From Thalassomonas sp. RHCl1 (lineage in GTDB: Bacteria > Pseudomonadota > Gammaproteobacteria > Enterobacterales > Alteromonadaceae), in contig NZ_CANDNZ010000024.1 of assembly GCF_947387555.1 (NCBI RefSeq), forward strand, positions 1-64,000: a stretch of 64,000 nucleotides of DNA. Direction: 5' to 3'. Of this stretch, positions 35,562 to 44,056 are shown in pieces. The first letter of the stretch is position 1. Every line of letters begins with the position of its first letter. Under the pieces are notes generated by a model, which ran no database searches, was not told where the DNA came from, and was given only the letters and a program-made list of their open reading frames with translations. A program made the translations under genes and the position numbers.

Positions 35562-36101
35562 ATGCATCCGGCCATTGAACAAACCAAGCAGTGGTTAGCC
35601 GAAATTGTTATCGGTTTAAACTTCTGCCCGTTTGCCAAAAAAGAATTTGTTAACGATACCATTCATTACCATGTGTCATCTGCCGGGCGGATAGAACCGG
35701 CTTTAGAAGAGCTGATGGTCCAATGTCAATATCTGTCAGAGCACGATGAACTGGAAACCAGTTTAGTCATTTTCAGTACAGGGTTTCGCCAGTTTGAGCG
35801 CTACCTGGATTTACTCGACTATGCCAATGAATTATTGGTCGACTCAGGCTATGAGGGAATTTTTCAGCTGGCCAGTTTTCATCCCGACTATTGTTTTGAA
35901 GGGGAAGATCTCGACGATGCCGCCAATTATACCAACCGCTCTCCTTATCCGACCATCCACTTGATCCGGGAAGCGAGCATGGAGCGGGTATTGGCGGTTT
36001 ATCAGCAGCCGGAGGCTATTCCGGAAAATAATATTGCCCTCGCCCATGAAAAAGGGGCAACATATTTTAAAAACGTGCTTAAGCGCATCAAAAAACAATA
36101 A
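35562..36101 (+). CDS. DUF1415 domain-containing protein
   Basis: A 179-residue soluble protein matching DUF1415: TKQWLAEIVIGLNFCPFAKK near the N-terminus, then TSLVIFSTGFRQFERYLDLL, GIFQLASFHPDYCFEGED and NRSPYPTIHLIREASMERVL. The conserved Cys, His and Asp residues in these blocks hint at metal binding or redox chemistry, but the function is unknown. GGGGG(C) lies about 8 nt before the ATG. It appears monocistronic, between bamC and a membrane protein gene. Confidence 0.9.
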   Translation: MHPAIEQTKQWLAEIVIGLNFCPFAKKEFVNDTIHYHVSSAGRIEPALEELMVQCQYLSEHDELETSLVIFSTGFRQFERYLDLLDYANELLVDSGYEGIFQLASFHPDYCFEGEDLDDAANYTNRSPYPTIHLIREASMERVLAVYQQPEAIPENNIALAHEKGATYFKNVLKRIKKQ

Positions 36102-36216
36102 ACACGCCTCCTGGCTTGTTGATATTTAAGTGTTTTACACAAGAGTGCTTTACGCTTGAAACACTAGCGGGCTTGTACATGATTGGCCCGGATGAGCAAT
36201 TTTTAATTAATTCCGG

Positions 36217-36290
36217 TATAATGGCGACCTGTTTACCCTGAGTTATTCATTTTTCAGTGAGTTTTCCCGCGTTGCGGGCAACTTTTTTAT
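36217..36290 (+). promoter_or_regulatory. Putative promoter and leader hairpin before membrane protein gene
   Basis: A perfect -10 hexamer TATAAT is at 36217-36222, with no convincing -35. Downstream, CCCGC (36266-36270) and GCGGG (36274-36278) form a short G+C-rich hairpin followed by CAACTTTTTTAT, a layout like a weak attenuator. It ends about 15 nt before the GTG start at 36306. Confidence 0.4.
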
Positions 36291-36305
36291 AGGATAAGAA
36301 GTTTC

Positions 36306-37094
36306 GTGGATAAAGATTCAATTGTACAAATTGGCGGTAATATCGAAAGTGCGCTAAAGGGTCATTATCATCTTGATGTTAAAAACGTGCTGGAAGAAGC
36401 CTGGCGTTTGACCCGGCATTCCCGCGGCCCCATCAATGGCGGTTTAAGCCTGGTTTTCCTGCTGGGGATGTTGGTATCCCTGCTGCTTACCCAGTCTTTA
36501 GGCGGCGTTGAAAAGGTCTTTGATGATCCCCAGGCGGGTTTGATCCTCAATATAGTGATCACTTTAGTGCTCTGGCCTTTTATTGCCGGCATTGAAATGA
36601 TGGGGGTATTGCATGCCGTGGGTTTAAAAACCCAGACCAAACTGACTTTTGCCTTTTTACGGCGCGGCAGCTGGGTCGCACTTTGTGCTTTGTTGACTTC
36701 TTTGCTGATCAGCATAGGTTTACAGCTGTTTATTTTGCCCGGGATCTTTTTGGCGGTCGCTTTATCCCTGACCATACCTTTAGTAGTGGAAAAGCGCATG
36801 TCGCCGTTAAATGCTATAGTGTTGTGTGTAAAGGCGACACGCTTTCAATGGTTTAAACTTTTCAGTATCTACCTGGCATTAATGTCTGTGCTGATGTTGA
36901 TTGCTTTACCTTTGATATTGCTGGCACAGTCGAGTATGTCGATCATTGCCATCGTATTTTTCTTATTTGGTTTGTCTTATCTTGCACCTATGTTCTATAA
37001 CACCAAAGGGATCTTGTATCGTGAAATTTTCGGGATGAAATTAAAAACAGCTGCGGCTGACGTCAATTCAACCGATAATATATTTTCAGCCTGA
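36306..37094 (+). CDS. Multi-pass inner membrane protein of unknown function
   Basis: A 262-residue protein with about six hydrophobic helices, beginning near residue 46 (GLSLVFLLGMLVSLLLTQSL) and ending near 230 (SIIAIVFFLFGLSYLAPMF). The N-terminal 40 residues are soluble. The layout resembles the YciC/UPF0259 and glycerophosphodiesterase-membrane-domain-like proteins, but I cannot assign it. The start is GTG at 36306 with AGGATAAG about 6-8 nt upstream. The next gene (Bax-family) starts 8 bp after its stop, suggesting an operon. Confidence 0.8.
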   Translation: MDKDSIVQIGGNIESALKGHYHLDVKNVLEEAWRLTRHSRGPINGGLSLVFLLGMLVSLLLTQSLGGVEKVFDDPQAGLILNIVITLVLWPFIAGIEMMGVLHAVGLKTQTKLTFAFLRRGSWVALCALLTSLLISIGLQLFILPGIFLAVALSLTIPLVVEKRMSPLNAIVLCVKATRFQWFKLFSIYLALMSVLMLIALPLILLAQSSMSIIAIVFFLFGLSYLAPMFYNTKGILYREIFGMKLKTAAADVNSTDNIFSA

Positions 37095-37102
37095 GGGTCA
37101 GA

Positions 37103-37939
37103 ATGAAAGGATCATTAATTGTTAAAGTATTATTTTTAGCCATGTTTGCAGCCGTATTACTCGCCCCTTTTACTTTTTTAAAACCGGTGACTTCGGTTCC
37201 TGTGATCACAGAGGAGCAGATCCCCCCGGAAATTGTCGTGCCGCAGGTAGAGCAGGCCAGGCATAATGTTAGCTTGCCTGATTTTGCCGCGATCAGCGAT
37301 GTTAAAGAAAAGAAGCGCCAGTTCTTTGATTTTCTTCGTCCCGCGATTATCAAGGAAAATAACCGATTAAACGATATCCGCAACCAGTTGTTGGCCCTTA
37401 AAGTGAAACTTGCCATGGGCGCCGAGCTGGGGGCCCAGGGCAGTGCGTTATTGGCAGATGTCGGCGAGAAATACCGTATCGACCGCAAGTTATCCCTTAA
37501 AGCACAAGTGGATGAATTATTGCTAAGAGTGGATTTAATGCCGGTGTCCCTGGTATTGGTCCAGGCTGCCAATGAGTCCGCCTGGGGTACATCCCGCTTT
37601 GCCCGTATCGGTTTAAACTTTTTTGGCCTCTGGTGCTACCGTCCTTCCTGCGGCATGGTGCCTAACGGCCGGGTATCCGGTGCTACCCATGAAGTTGCCG
37701 CGTTTACCTCGATAGATCAGGCGGTGCAGCGCTATATTCATAATATCAATACCAATGCTGCCTATGATGTTTTCCGCTCTATCAGGGCGCAGCTGAGGCT
37801 GGAAAAACAGCCTTTGCGGCCTGAAATCCTGGCAACCGGTTTAGTGCCTTATTCCGAGCGCGGCTCAGATTATGTGCTTGAGCTGACGAATATGATCCGT
37901 CATAACCAGAGTTACCTGGAGCCGACAGAAGCTGATTAA
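37103..37939 (+). CDS. Bax family glucosaminidase-domain protein
   Basis: A 278-residue protein with an N-terminal membrane anchor or signal (LIVKVLFLAMFAAVLLAPF) and a C-terminal glucosaminidase-like domain: LVLVQAANESAWGTSRFARIG, with the catalytic-type Glu in ANESAWG, then NFFGLWCYRPSCGMVPNGR and RYIHNINTNAAYDVFRSIR. E. coli Bax has the same layout; it is presumed to cleave peptidoglycan glycan strands. It follows the membrane protein gene by 8 bp and ends at a strong terminator. Confidence 0.9.
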   Translation: MKGSLIVKVLFLAMFAAVLLAPFTFLKPVTSVPVITEEQIPPEIVVPQVEQARHNVSLPDFAAISDVKEKKRQFFDFLRPAIIKENNRLNDIRNQLLALKVKLAMGAELGAQGSALLADVGEKYRIDRKLSLKAQVDELLLRVDLMPVSLVLVQAANESAWGTSRFARIGLNFFGLWCYRPSCGMVPNGRVSGATHEVAAFTSIDQAVQRYIHNINTNAAYDVFRSIRAQLRLEKQPLRPEILATGLVPYSERGSDYVLELTNMIRHNQSYLEPTEAD

Positions 37940-37966
37940 GCGCAGGGAACTCTATTCCGATATCAT

Positions 37967-38000
37967 AAGCCGTTAATATCTGGTATTAACGGCTTTTTTA
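37967..38000 (+). terminator. Rho-independent terminator
   Basis: AAGCCGTTAATA (37967-37978) pairs with TATTAACGGCTT (37984-37995) over 12 bp, followed by TTTTT. It ends the membrane protein-Bax operon. Confidence 0.93.
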
Positions 38001-38403
38001 TGGCGATTTACCGGTACTTGTAGTGTTAACGGCAGTGGCAACCGCTCTGATGCCCTCATTAGAAAGTATTATTGCTGGATAAGAGCGACTTAAGATCAGC
38101 AAACCTTTCGCTAGCCTTAAAGATATTTCTCCCAAGCGCGAAGAATCGACATTAGCGACAACGAAGCCCGTTTTTGGACTGTGGTATTGGAGGTGTAGCT
38201 AGCTGGGCCGGTATCTGTGTCCGGACCGTTTTAAACGGAAGAGGGGAAATTGTGTATTTGTTGGCAGGAGTGCAAGTTACTAAAGTCAACAGGGGCAATT
38301 TACAGAAAGTTAGCTTATTAATTATTGGACGGAGTGTTTCCTCTTTTATAGCCGCATAAATTCAAGTATGGCCGCCTGGCAGCCGTACTTGATAAATGAG
38401 TTT
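38001..38403. other. Gene-free interval before NCS2 permease
   Basis: About 400 bp with no convincing gene. A 61-codon frame at 38174-38359 has no ribosome site or recognisable sequence. Near the permease end, CAAGTATGGC (38363-38372) pairs with GCCGTACTTG (38382-38391) with one G-T wobble; on the minus strand it follows the permease stop but has no T-run. Nothing else is seen. Confidence 0.5.
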
Positions 38404-39696
38404 TTAGGAGAAGAAGGCAAACTTGGCAATGAACAGCAGTGCCAGGAAGGTGACGCTCAGGTTCAGTTCGTTCAAACGGCCGCTAAAAATACGTACCGCA
38501 GCATAACTGATAAAACCAAAGGCGATGCCCTGGGCGATAGAGAAAGTCAGCGGCATGGTTACCAGGGTGACGGTAACCGGTACTGCTTCTGATAGATCAC
38601 TCCAGTCGACATTGATTAATCCCGCGAGCATCAACACAGCCACGAAGAATAAAGGACCAGCGGTGGCATAAGCCGGGACCATGGCCGCCAACGGTGAGAA
38701 AAATAATGCGCACAGGAATAAAATACCCACGATAACGGCGGTAAGGCCTGTTCTGCCGCCGGCGCTGACACCTGCGGTACTTTCTACATAACTGGTCGTG
38801 GTTGAAGTACCTAACATACTGCCGGCAACGGTTGCGCCGGAATCTGCAAGCAGGGCTTTACCCAGGCGGGGCAGGGTACCGTTTTTGTCTAACAGGTTGC
38901 CTCTTTGGGCGACGGCAATCAGGGTGCCTGACGTATCAAATAAATCCACGAATAAAAAGGCAAAGATCACACTGAGCATACCTACTTCCAGCGCGCCGGC
39001 AATATCGAGCTGTAAAAAGGTTGGGGCAAGCGACGGCGGCATAGAGACCATGCCGGTATAGCTGATGTTGCCTGCGATGAGGCCTATGAGGGTGATCACT
39101 AAGATGGAAATCATGACGGCGCCGTTTACGCCGCGATTGGCCAGGCCGACAATTAAAAATAATCCTAAGGCGGCAAGGATGGGCTCAAGTGTAGTGACAG
39201 AGCCTAAAGTGACAAAGGTTGCCGGGCTGTCGACGACGATACCGGCATTTTTCAGGGCGATAAACGCCAGGAATAGACCGATACCGGCGGCAATACCAAA
39301 ACGGAGCGAATGGGGAATGCTGTTGACTATCCACTCCCTGATATTGACCAGGCTTAAGATCACGAAGACGACACCGGATATAAAAACGCCGCCAAGGGCG
39401 ACCTGCCAGCTATAACCCATTTCCAGTACAACCGTGTAGGTGAAAAAGGCATTCAGGCCCATGCCGGGAGCCAGGGCGATGGGGTAGTTGGCGATAAAGC
39501 CCATGATAAAGCAGCCTATCGCTGCCGCCAAACAGGTTGCAACAAAAACAGCCCCTTGATCCATACCGGCATCTGCCAGCATTGCCGGGTTGATAAAAAT
39601 GATATAGGCCATGGTGAGGAAAGTGGTAAAACCGGCAATAACCTCCTGTTTGACCGAGGTTTTATGGTCTTGTAGCTGGAACAACCTTTCTAACAT
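38404..39696 (-). CDS. NCS2 family purine permease (AzgA/PbuG type)
   Basis: A 430-residue transporter with 12-14 membrane segments. Family signatures are GFTTFLTMAYIIFINPAML near the N-terminus, YPIALAPGMGLNAFF (substrate-site loop), FLFVDLFDTSGTLIAVAQR and STTTSYVESTAGVSAGGRTG. These identify the AzgA-like branch of NCS2, which imports adenine, guanine or hypoxanthine by proton symport; the exact purine cannot be read from sequence. It is monocistronic, and the 330 bp upstream contain no PurR-like palindrome that I can defend. Confidence 0.93.
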   Translation of the reverse strand: MLERLFQLQDHKTSVKQEVIAGFTTFLTMAYIIFINPAMLADAGMDQGAVFVATCLAAAIGCFIMGFIANYPIALAPGMGLNAFFTYTVVLEMGYSWQVALGGVFISGVVFVILSLVNIREWIVNSIPHSLRFGIAAGIGLFLAFIALKNAGIVVDSPATFVTLGSVTTLEPILAALGLFLIVGLANRGVNGAVMISILVITLIGLIAGNISYTGMVSMPPSLAPTFLQLDIAGALEVGMLSVIFAFLFVDLFDTSGTLIAVAQRGNLLDKNGTLPRLGKALLADSGATVAGSMLGTSTTTSYVESTAGVSAGGRTGLTAVIVGILFLCALFFSPLAAMVPAYATAGPLFFVAVLMLAGLINVDWSDLSEAVPVTVTLVTMPLTFSIAQGIAFGFISYAAVRIFSGRLNELNLSVTFLALLFIAKFAFFS

Positions 39697-40027
39697 ATTT
39701 AAAGCTCCGTATTCATATAGTTATTATCTTTGTGATCCAGGACAAGATTCGCTGGAAAGTCCTGAGCTACTGTAGGGGGATTTTGCCGTTGTGGCAATAG
39801 GCGTTAACCGATTAAGGTTGTTTTTTGACACTTGTGACAAGAAATGTTGTTTTGTTAACCAGTTTTAGGAACGAGCGTTATTGTTTTAAGGTGTTGAAAA
39901 TAAAAGAGATGTTTGTATTTTTGTGATTTTTTTTGCAGGATTTTTAAGCGCTGTTTTTTTCTGCAATCAGCAGTGCCAGGATCTCTCTTTTAGCACTGCT
40001 GTAATGTAATAAATGTAAAATAAAATT
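39697..40027. other. Intergenic region between ttcA and NCS2 permease
   Basis: A 331-bp A+T-rich region holding the permease promoter, which I cannot place precisely. A 9-bp inverted repeat CAGCAGTGC/GCACTGCTG (39968-39976 and 39993-40001) lies 27 nt past the ttcA stop and may end that transcript, though no T-run follows. A 6-bp repeat CAGGAC/GTCCTG is at 39738-39764 in the permease leader. Confidence 0.45.
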
Positions 40028-40924
40028 CTATAAATTGTTAATGTCGAAGTACTGGACTTCGGTACCTGTGCCGGAAGAAGAGATCTCTTCTGAGCTGTAT
40101 TCGTATTCTTTTCGTTCGCCGCTGCGATCTATGGCCAGGTCTTTAAAACCATAAAGCGCTTCATCCGCCAACTGGCTCGGGCTGACATTTTGAATGGACT
40201 TAAAAATGCTGTATACCCGTTGAGGATGCTGTCTGTCCCATTCGTTCAGCATGGCTTTAACATTCTGGCGCTGAAGGTTTTCCTGGGAGCCGCATAAATT
40301 GCATGGGATGATGGGAAATTCCCGCTTTTCGGCGTAGCTGATCAGGTCTTTTTCCCGGCAGTAGGCCAACGGGCGGATCACTATATTTCTTTTATCATCA
40401 GAGAGTAATTTCGGCGGCATCGCCTTTAAGCGGGCACCGTGGAACATGTTTAAAAACATGGTTTCAACGATATCATCCATATGGTGGCCCAAAGCGACTT
40501 TGGTGGCGCCGATTTTTTCTGCAAAAGAATACAGGGTGCCGCGGCGTAATCTTGAGCACAGGCCGCAGGTAGTTTTGCCCTCGGGGATCTTCTCTTTGAC
40601 CACACTGTAGGTGTCTTTATCTATGATGTAGTAAGGCACGCCTAAGCTTTTAAAATACTCGGGCAGAATATGCTCGGGAAAGCCAGGTTGTTTCTGATCC
40701 AGGTTAACCGCGATAACATCAAATTTTATCGGCGCGACTTGTTTGAGTTTCAGCAAGATATCCAGCATAGCAAAAGAGTCTTTACCGCCGCTGATACAGG
40801 CCATGATGACGTCGCCGTCTTCGACCATGTTGTAATCGACGATGGCATTACCAACATTTCGCCTGAGTTTTTTCTCCAGTTTGTTGAATTCTACGGACTC
40901 TTTATTTACATCTTGCTGATTCAT
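40028..40924 (-). CDS. ttcA: tRNA 2-thiocytidine biosynthesis protein TtcA
   Basis: A 298-residue PP-loop ATPase (E. coli TtcA 311) that thiolates cytidine 32 in several tRNAs. The PP-loop SGGKDS is at residues 45-50. The cysteines that hold the [4Fe-4S] cluster are Cys120 and Cys123 (TTCGLCSRL) and one in PCNLCGS (Cys207/Cys210). The RLRRG and [16 protein letters not shown] blocks are family-specific. It lies downstream of uspE on the same strand, in the fnr-uspE-ttcA order familiar from gammaproteobacteria. Confidence 0.96.
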   Translation of the reverse strand: MNQQDVNKESVEFNKLEKKLRRNVGNAIVDYNMVEDGDVIMACISGGKDSFAMLDILLKLKQVAPIKFDVIAVNLDQKQPGFPEHILPEYFKSLGVPYYIIDKDTYSVVKEKIPEGKTTCGLCSRLRRGTLYSFAEKIGATKVALGHHMDDIVETMFLNMFHGARLKAMPPKLLSDDKRNIVIRPLAYCREKDLISYAEKREFPIIPCNLCGSQENLQRQNVKAMLNEWDRQHPQRVYSIFKSIQNVSPSQLADEALYGFKDLAIDRSGERKEYEYSSEEISSSGTGTEVQYFDINNL

Positions 40925-41100
40925 CGTTCAATTTCATCGTATCCCGTTGAGGGGATAGTTGACCTTTTTTGTACTGACTTTGGATATTAGGCGGGGATTA
41001 TAAAGTGATTTTGTCTTTTCTTAAATGATTAGCATCAATTAATTGTTCGGGCTGCTGGTCGGGTGGAGTCGGTAACGTCCGGGGCGCTGTAGCTATTGCC

Positions 41101-41137
41101 ATATCAGCCAATAAGCTAAGGGCTTATTGGCTGATAT
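41101..41137. repeat. 16-bp perfect hairpin between uspE and ttcA
   Basis: ATATCAGCCAATAAGC (41101-41116) pairs perfectly with 41122-41137 around a 5-nt loop. It lies 13 nt past the uspE stop. On the minus strand the downstream flank has no T-run, so it may stabilise the mRNA end or act with Rho rather than as an intrinsic terminator. Confidence 0.85.
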
Positions 41138-41149
41138 TGATAAGCGGCT

Positions 41150-42079
41150 TTATGAGGCCAGGGGAGAAATATAACCTTCGGGTTTGAGTGCCAGTACGTC
41201 GCAATTAAGCCGGTCGATGACATGTTCGGCGGTATTGCCGATCAGGGCCGCAGATAAGCCGGTACGGCCGATAGTGCCCAAAATCACCAGTTCAGCATCC
41301 AGGCGTTGTGATACCCGGTCGATCACGTCTTCCGGCAAGCCTTCTTCGACCCGGGTATTTTCCGGCGGTATTTCAAACTTGGCGGCATGCTCGGTCATGG
41401 CTTCTTTATGATGCTGCAGCATGCTGTCGTTATATTGGCTGGAATTAAACTCCGGAATTTCTATGGTGATATTGACCGGGGTACCGGGAAAAGAGTTCAC
41501 CAGGTGGACATTGGCCTGAATAATTTTCGATAAATTGACCGCTTCTTCGGTAATTTTATGGTTCAGCGACTGGTGTTCGCTCTCATCGCTGCCGACATTG
41601 ATTGCCGCCAGGATATTACCGTTTTTCGGCCATTGATGATCTTTAACCAGCAGTACCGGACTGGGACATTTGCGAAGCAGGTGCCAGTCGGTGGGGGTGA
41701 AAATAACCGATTTTAATTTATCGTGCTGATGGGTACCCTTGATCACGATATCATATTTGTCATTAAGCACATGCTCGACAATGGCTTCAAAAGGACGGTT
41801 ATGCCAGATCACTTTCGTTTTGATGGTCAGATCATGGGTTTCTATAGCGCTGATAACATCGTCGAGCCAGATTTCCCGGTCGCTGATCACGGATTTTCGC
41901 ATGACTTCACGCTCTTCACTGGAAAGCATAGTAGTCATTTCATAGGAAAAATCAAAAATACTGACAAATGCCGTGATCACGGCTTTGGTATGTACGGCTA
42001 ATTCGATGGCGCGCTTGAGGGCTTTTTGTTCGTGGGTGGTTGGATCTATGACCACCAGGATATTCTGATACTTTTCCAT
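41150..42079 (-). CDS. uspE: Universal stress protein UspE
   Basis: A 309-residue tandem Usp protein. The first Usp domain covers about residues 1-150 (YQNILVVIDPTTHEQKALKR, ending SPVLLVKDH) and the second about 160-305, ending with the ATP-binding-type motif VILGTIGRTGLSAALIGNTAEHV. I chose the start MEKYQ at 42079 by analogy with E. coli UspE; ATGs at 42082 and 42091 are alternatives, and GGAG (42086-42089) suits 42079. It follows fnr on the same strand but has its own upstream FNR box, so anaerobic induction is likely. Confidence 0.93.
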   Translation of the reverse strand: MEKYQNILVVIDPTTHEQKALKRAIELAVHTKAVITAFVSIFDFSYEMTTMLSSEEREVMRKSVISDREIWLDDVISAIETHDLTIKTKVIWHNRPFEAIVEHVLNDKYDIVIKGTHQHDKLKSVIFTPTDWHLLRKCPSPVLLVKDHQWPKNGNILAAINVGSDESEHQSLNHKITEEAVNLSKIIQANVHLVNSFPGTPVNITIEIPEFNSSQYNDSMLQHHKEAMTEHAAKFEIPPENTRVEEGLPEDVIDRVSQRLDAELVILGTIGRTGLSAALIGNTAEHVIDRLNCDVLALKPEGYISPLAS

Positions 42080-42143
42080 CATCGGCTCCATATGCTTAAA
42101 AAGGTATATGCCATTATAATGCGATAATAACTATGATTATTAA

Positions 42144-42157
42144 TTGTTTTAAATCAA
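42144..42157 (-). promoter_or_regulatory. FNR box upstream of uspE
   Basis: Read on the minus strand the sequence is TTGATTTAAAACAA, a 9/10 match to TTGAT-N4-ATCAA. A TATAAT hexamer on the minus strand (42113-42118) puts the centre of the box about 41-44 bp upstream of the inferred start point, the class II activation position. The box sits inside a larger perfect inverted repeat (42122-42132 and 42157-42167, 11 bp arms). Confidence 0.7.
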
Positions 42158-42255
42158 GTTATTATCGAACGCTATAATGACAATATCACCTACAAGCATA
42201 GACTAAAACCCCTGTGCGGAAAAATATTCCTGGCGGCGCTGAGAGGTAAGCCGGG

Positions 42256-42981
42256 CTATTCCTTAAGTAAGGCCGTTTCGTTTAACTGGTCGATATCCAG
42301 GATGCGGATCAGCTTACCGTCGACATGGATCAGGCCGTTTTTATGGAAACGATTAAGCAAGCGGCTGATGGTTTCAACCGTTAAGCCGATATAGTTGCCG
42401 ATGTCGCTGCGGGTCATGGTCAGGCGAAACTCCGATGACGACAGGCCGCGGGCATGGTAGCGCTGGCTTAAGGTCGCCAGGAAAGTGGCAACCCTTTGTT
42501 CGGCATTTTTACGGTTTAACAGGGTCAGCATATCCTGATCTGTTTTAATTTCATTGCTCATCAGGCGCAGAATTTGTTTTTTAAGCTTGGGCATGGAATT
42601 AGACAGTGAGTCCAGGGTGTTGTATGGGATCTCACACACCATAGCGGTTTCCAGTGCCTGGGCGAAACTTGGGTGTTCGGTATTGGCAATGGCGTCAAAT
42701 CCCAGCAGGTCGCCTGCCAGGTGGAAGCCGGTGATCTGCTCTTCACCCTGCTCGTTGACGGTAAAGGTTTTAAAGGTGCCCGAGCGCACTGCGTACAAAG
42801 ATTGCAGCGTTTCGCCGTCGTGGAATAAGTTATCACCTTTGTGGATTGGACGCTTACGGTCGATAATATTGTCCAGGGTATCTAGCTCTTGGTCGTTTAA
42901 GCTAAAAGGTAAGCATAGTTCACTGATACTACAGTTTTGACAGTGAATATGTTGACTTTGACCACATTGTTTATTGTACAT
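42256..42981 (-). CDS. fnr: FNR-type global anaerobic regulator
   Basis: A 241-residue CRP/FNR-family regulator. The oxygen-sensing cysteines are Cys14, Cys17 and Cys23 ([11 protein letters not shown]) plus Cys116 (TAMVCEIPY), the full ligand set for the [4Fe-4S] cluster. Residues 45-130 form the cyclic-nucleotide-like beta-roll, and the C-terminal winged helix has [20 protein letters not shown], whose E-x-x-S-R recognition helix is that of FNR and binds TTGAT-N4-ATCAA. It lies between the cco assembly genes and uspE, all on the minus strand, linking oxygen sensing to the cbb3 oxidase. A 7-bp inverted repeat AGGTTAT/ATAACCT (43013-43035) lies in its promoter region. Confidence 0.96.
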   Translation of the reverse strand: MYNKQCGQSQHIHCQNCSISELCLPFSLNDQELDTLDNIIDRKRPIHKGDNLFHDGETLQSLYAVRSGTFKTFTVNEQGEEQITGFHLAGDLLGFDAIANTEHPSFAQALETAMVCEIPYNTLDSLSNSMPKLKKQILRLMSNEIKTDQDMLTLLNRKNAEQRVATFLATLSQRYHARGLSSSEFRLTMTRSDIGNYIGLTVETISRLLNRFHKNGLIHVDGKLIRILDIDQLNETALLKE

Positions 42982-43049
42982 AATAGATGATAATCCTTGC
43001 TGCCGAATACTCAGGTTATGACCTAAGTATAACCTATGGGCGCATGGTA

Positions 43050-43802
43050 TTAGAACACCAGTCTTGATGCAACCAAAAGACTGTAAATACCATAAAGTAT
43101 TATAAAAAAGGCCATGATTTTACGGAAAATATTATTAATCAGCAGTTGTTTGACTGTGATCATGCCAAAGGACATGGTCACTAATGCCGGCAGGGTGCCT
43201 AAGCCGAAAAAAAACATGATAGCGGCGCCGTTAAAAGCGCTGCCGCTGGCCATTGACCAGGTCAGGGTGGAATAGACCAGGCCGCAGGGGAGCCAGCCCC
43301 ATAAGCCGCCAAGTGCCAGTGCCTTGGTGGCGGTGTCTACCGGGATCATTTTTTTACTGAGCGGCGAGATGCGCCGCCATAACCCTTTGCCCAGCGCCTC
43401 GATACGGTTAAGCCACATCAGCCATTGGCCCATATAGAGTCCCAGCAGAATTAAAAAGACTCCGGCTACCAGGCGTAATCCGTTTAACGGCATACCGGCA
43501 TTGCGGGCGGCAAAAGAGCCGGTAAAGCCGATTATGGCGCCAATCAGGCTATAAGAAGCGATACGGCCGAGGTTATAACAAAGCACCAGTATGGTTTTGT
43601 TGGGTTTTGGCGGAAGTGGAGAGGCTTGTTGCGGGGCTTGCGCCGGCTGTACAGTTATGACTTGTGCCTGGTTTTGCTTTTGTTTTGCCTGATTGGCGGG
43701 CAGGGCGGAAGTAAGCATAGTGGTGATGCCGCCACACATCATCACGCAATGTCCCGCCCCTAAAATACCGATAAAAAAAGCCGAGATCAGATCCAGGGTC
43801 AT
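43050..43802 (-). CDS. TauE/SafE (DsbD_2/UreH-like) membrane protein of the cco cluster
   Basis: A 250-residue inner-membrane protein with about six helices. The start [25 protein letters not shown] has the CxxxC-like metal motif of the DsbD_2/UreH-like transmembrane family, and [20 protein letters not shown] is the matching second block. Residues 30-70 are a low-complexity Gln/Pro/Ala insertion. Such proteins sit at the end of ccoGHIS operons and are thought to help copper or heme delivery to cbb3 oxidase; substrate unproven. Its ATG overlaps the ccoS stop as ATGA. Confidence 0.87.
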   Translation of the reverse strand: MTLDLISAFFIGILGAGHCVMMCGGITTMLTSALPANQAKQKQNQAQVITVQPAQAPQQASPLPPKPNKTILVLCYNLGRIASYSLIGAIIGFTGSFAARNAGMPLNGLRLVAGVFLILLGLYMGQWLMWLNRIEALGKGLWRRISPLSKKMIPVDTATKALALGGLWGWLPCGLVYSTLTWSMASGSAFNGAAIMFFFGLGTLPALVTMSFGMITVKQLLINNIFRKIMAFFIILYGIYSLLVASRLVF

Positions 43803-44056
43803 TCAGCTGCTCTGTTGTTATCGCTGGCTTTATCCGTTTTTAGTTGTGAGTCTTCCTGCTGTGATGACGGCTCGGCTGCTTGTGCCTGTTCATCTTGGCC
43901 TTTTTCTGCGGAGCGGGTTTCATCCTCGAATAAAATGCTTAAACCTTGCTTTTCCAGGTCGTCGAACTGTTCGGTTTTAACCGCCCAGAAAAACAGATAT
44001 ATGCCCAATGCGGTCAACAAGACCGCGATCGGGATTAACACATAAATGACACTCAT
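43799..44056 (-). CDS. ccoS: cbb3-type oxidase assembly protein CcoS
   Basis: An 85-residue protein. The N-terminal MSVIYVLIPIAVLLTALGIY helix and FFWAVKTEQFDDLEKQGLSI segment are diagnostic of CcoS/FixS. The C-terminal 40 residues are a charged, Gln/Ser/Asp-rich tail longer than in many homologues. CcoS is required for insertion of heme and copper into CcoN. Its start shares one base with the ccoI stop (TAATG) and its stop overlaps the next gene by 4 bp. Confidence 0.95.
   Translation of the reverse strand: MSVIYVLIPIAVLLTALGIYLFFWAVKTEQFDDLEKQGLSILFEDETRSAEKGQDEQAQAAEPSSQQEDSQLKTDKASDNNRAAE

Noticed and set aside
38174-38359. Small gene in the gap before the purine permease
   Set aside because: There is no ribosome site, no recognisable sequence and biased composition; treated as non-coding.
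38404-40027. Purine riboswitch or PurR box upstream of the NCS2 permease
   Set aside because: No purine-aptamer-like three-way junction or ACGCAAACG-type palindrome can be seen in 39697-40027.
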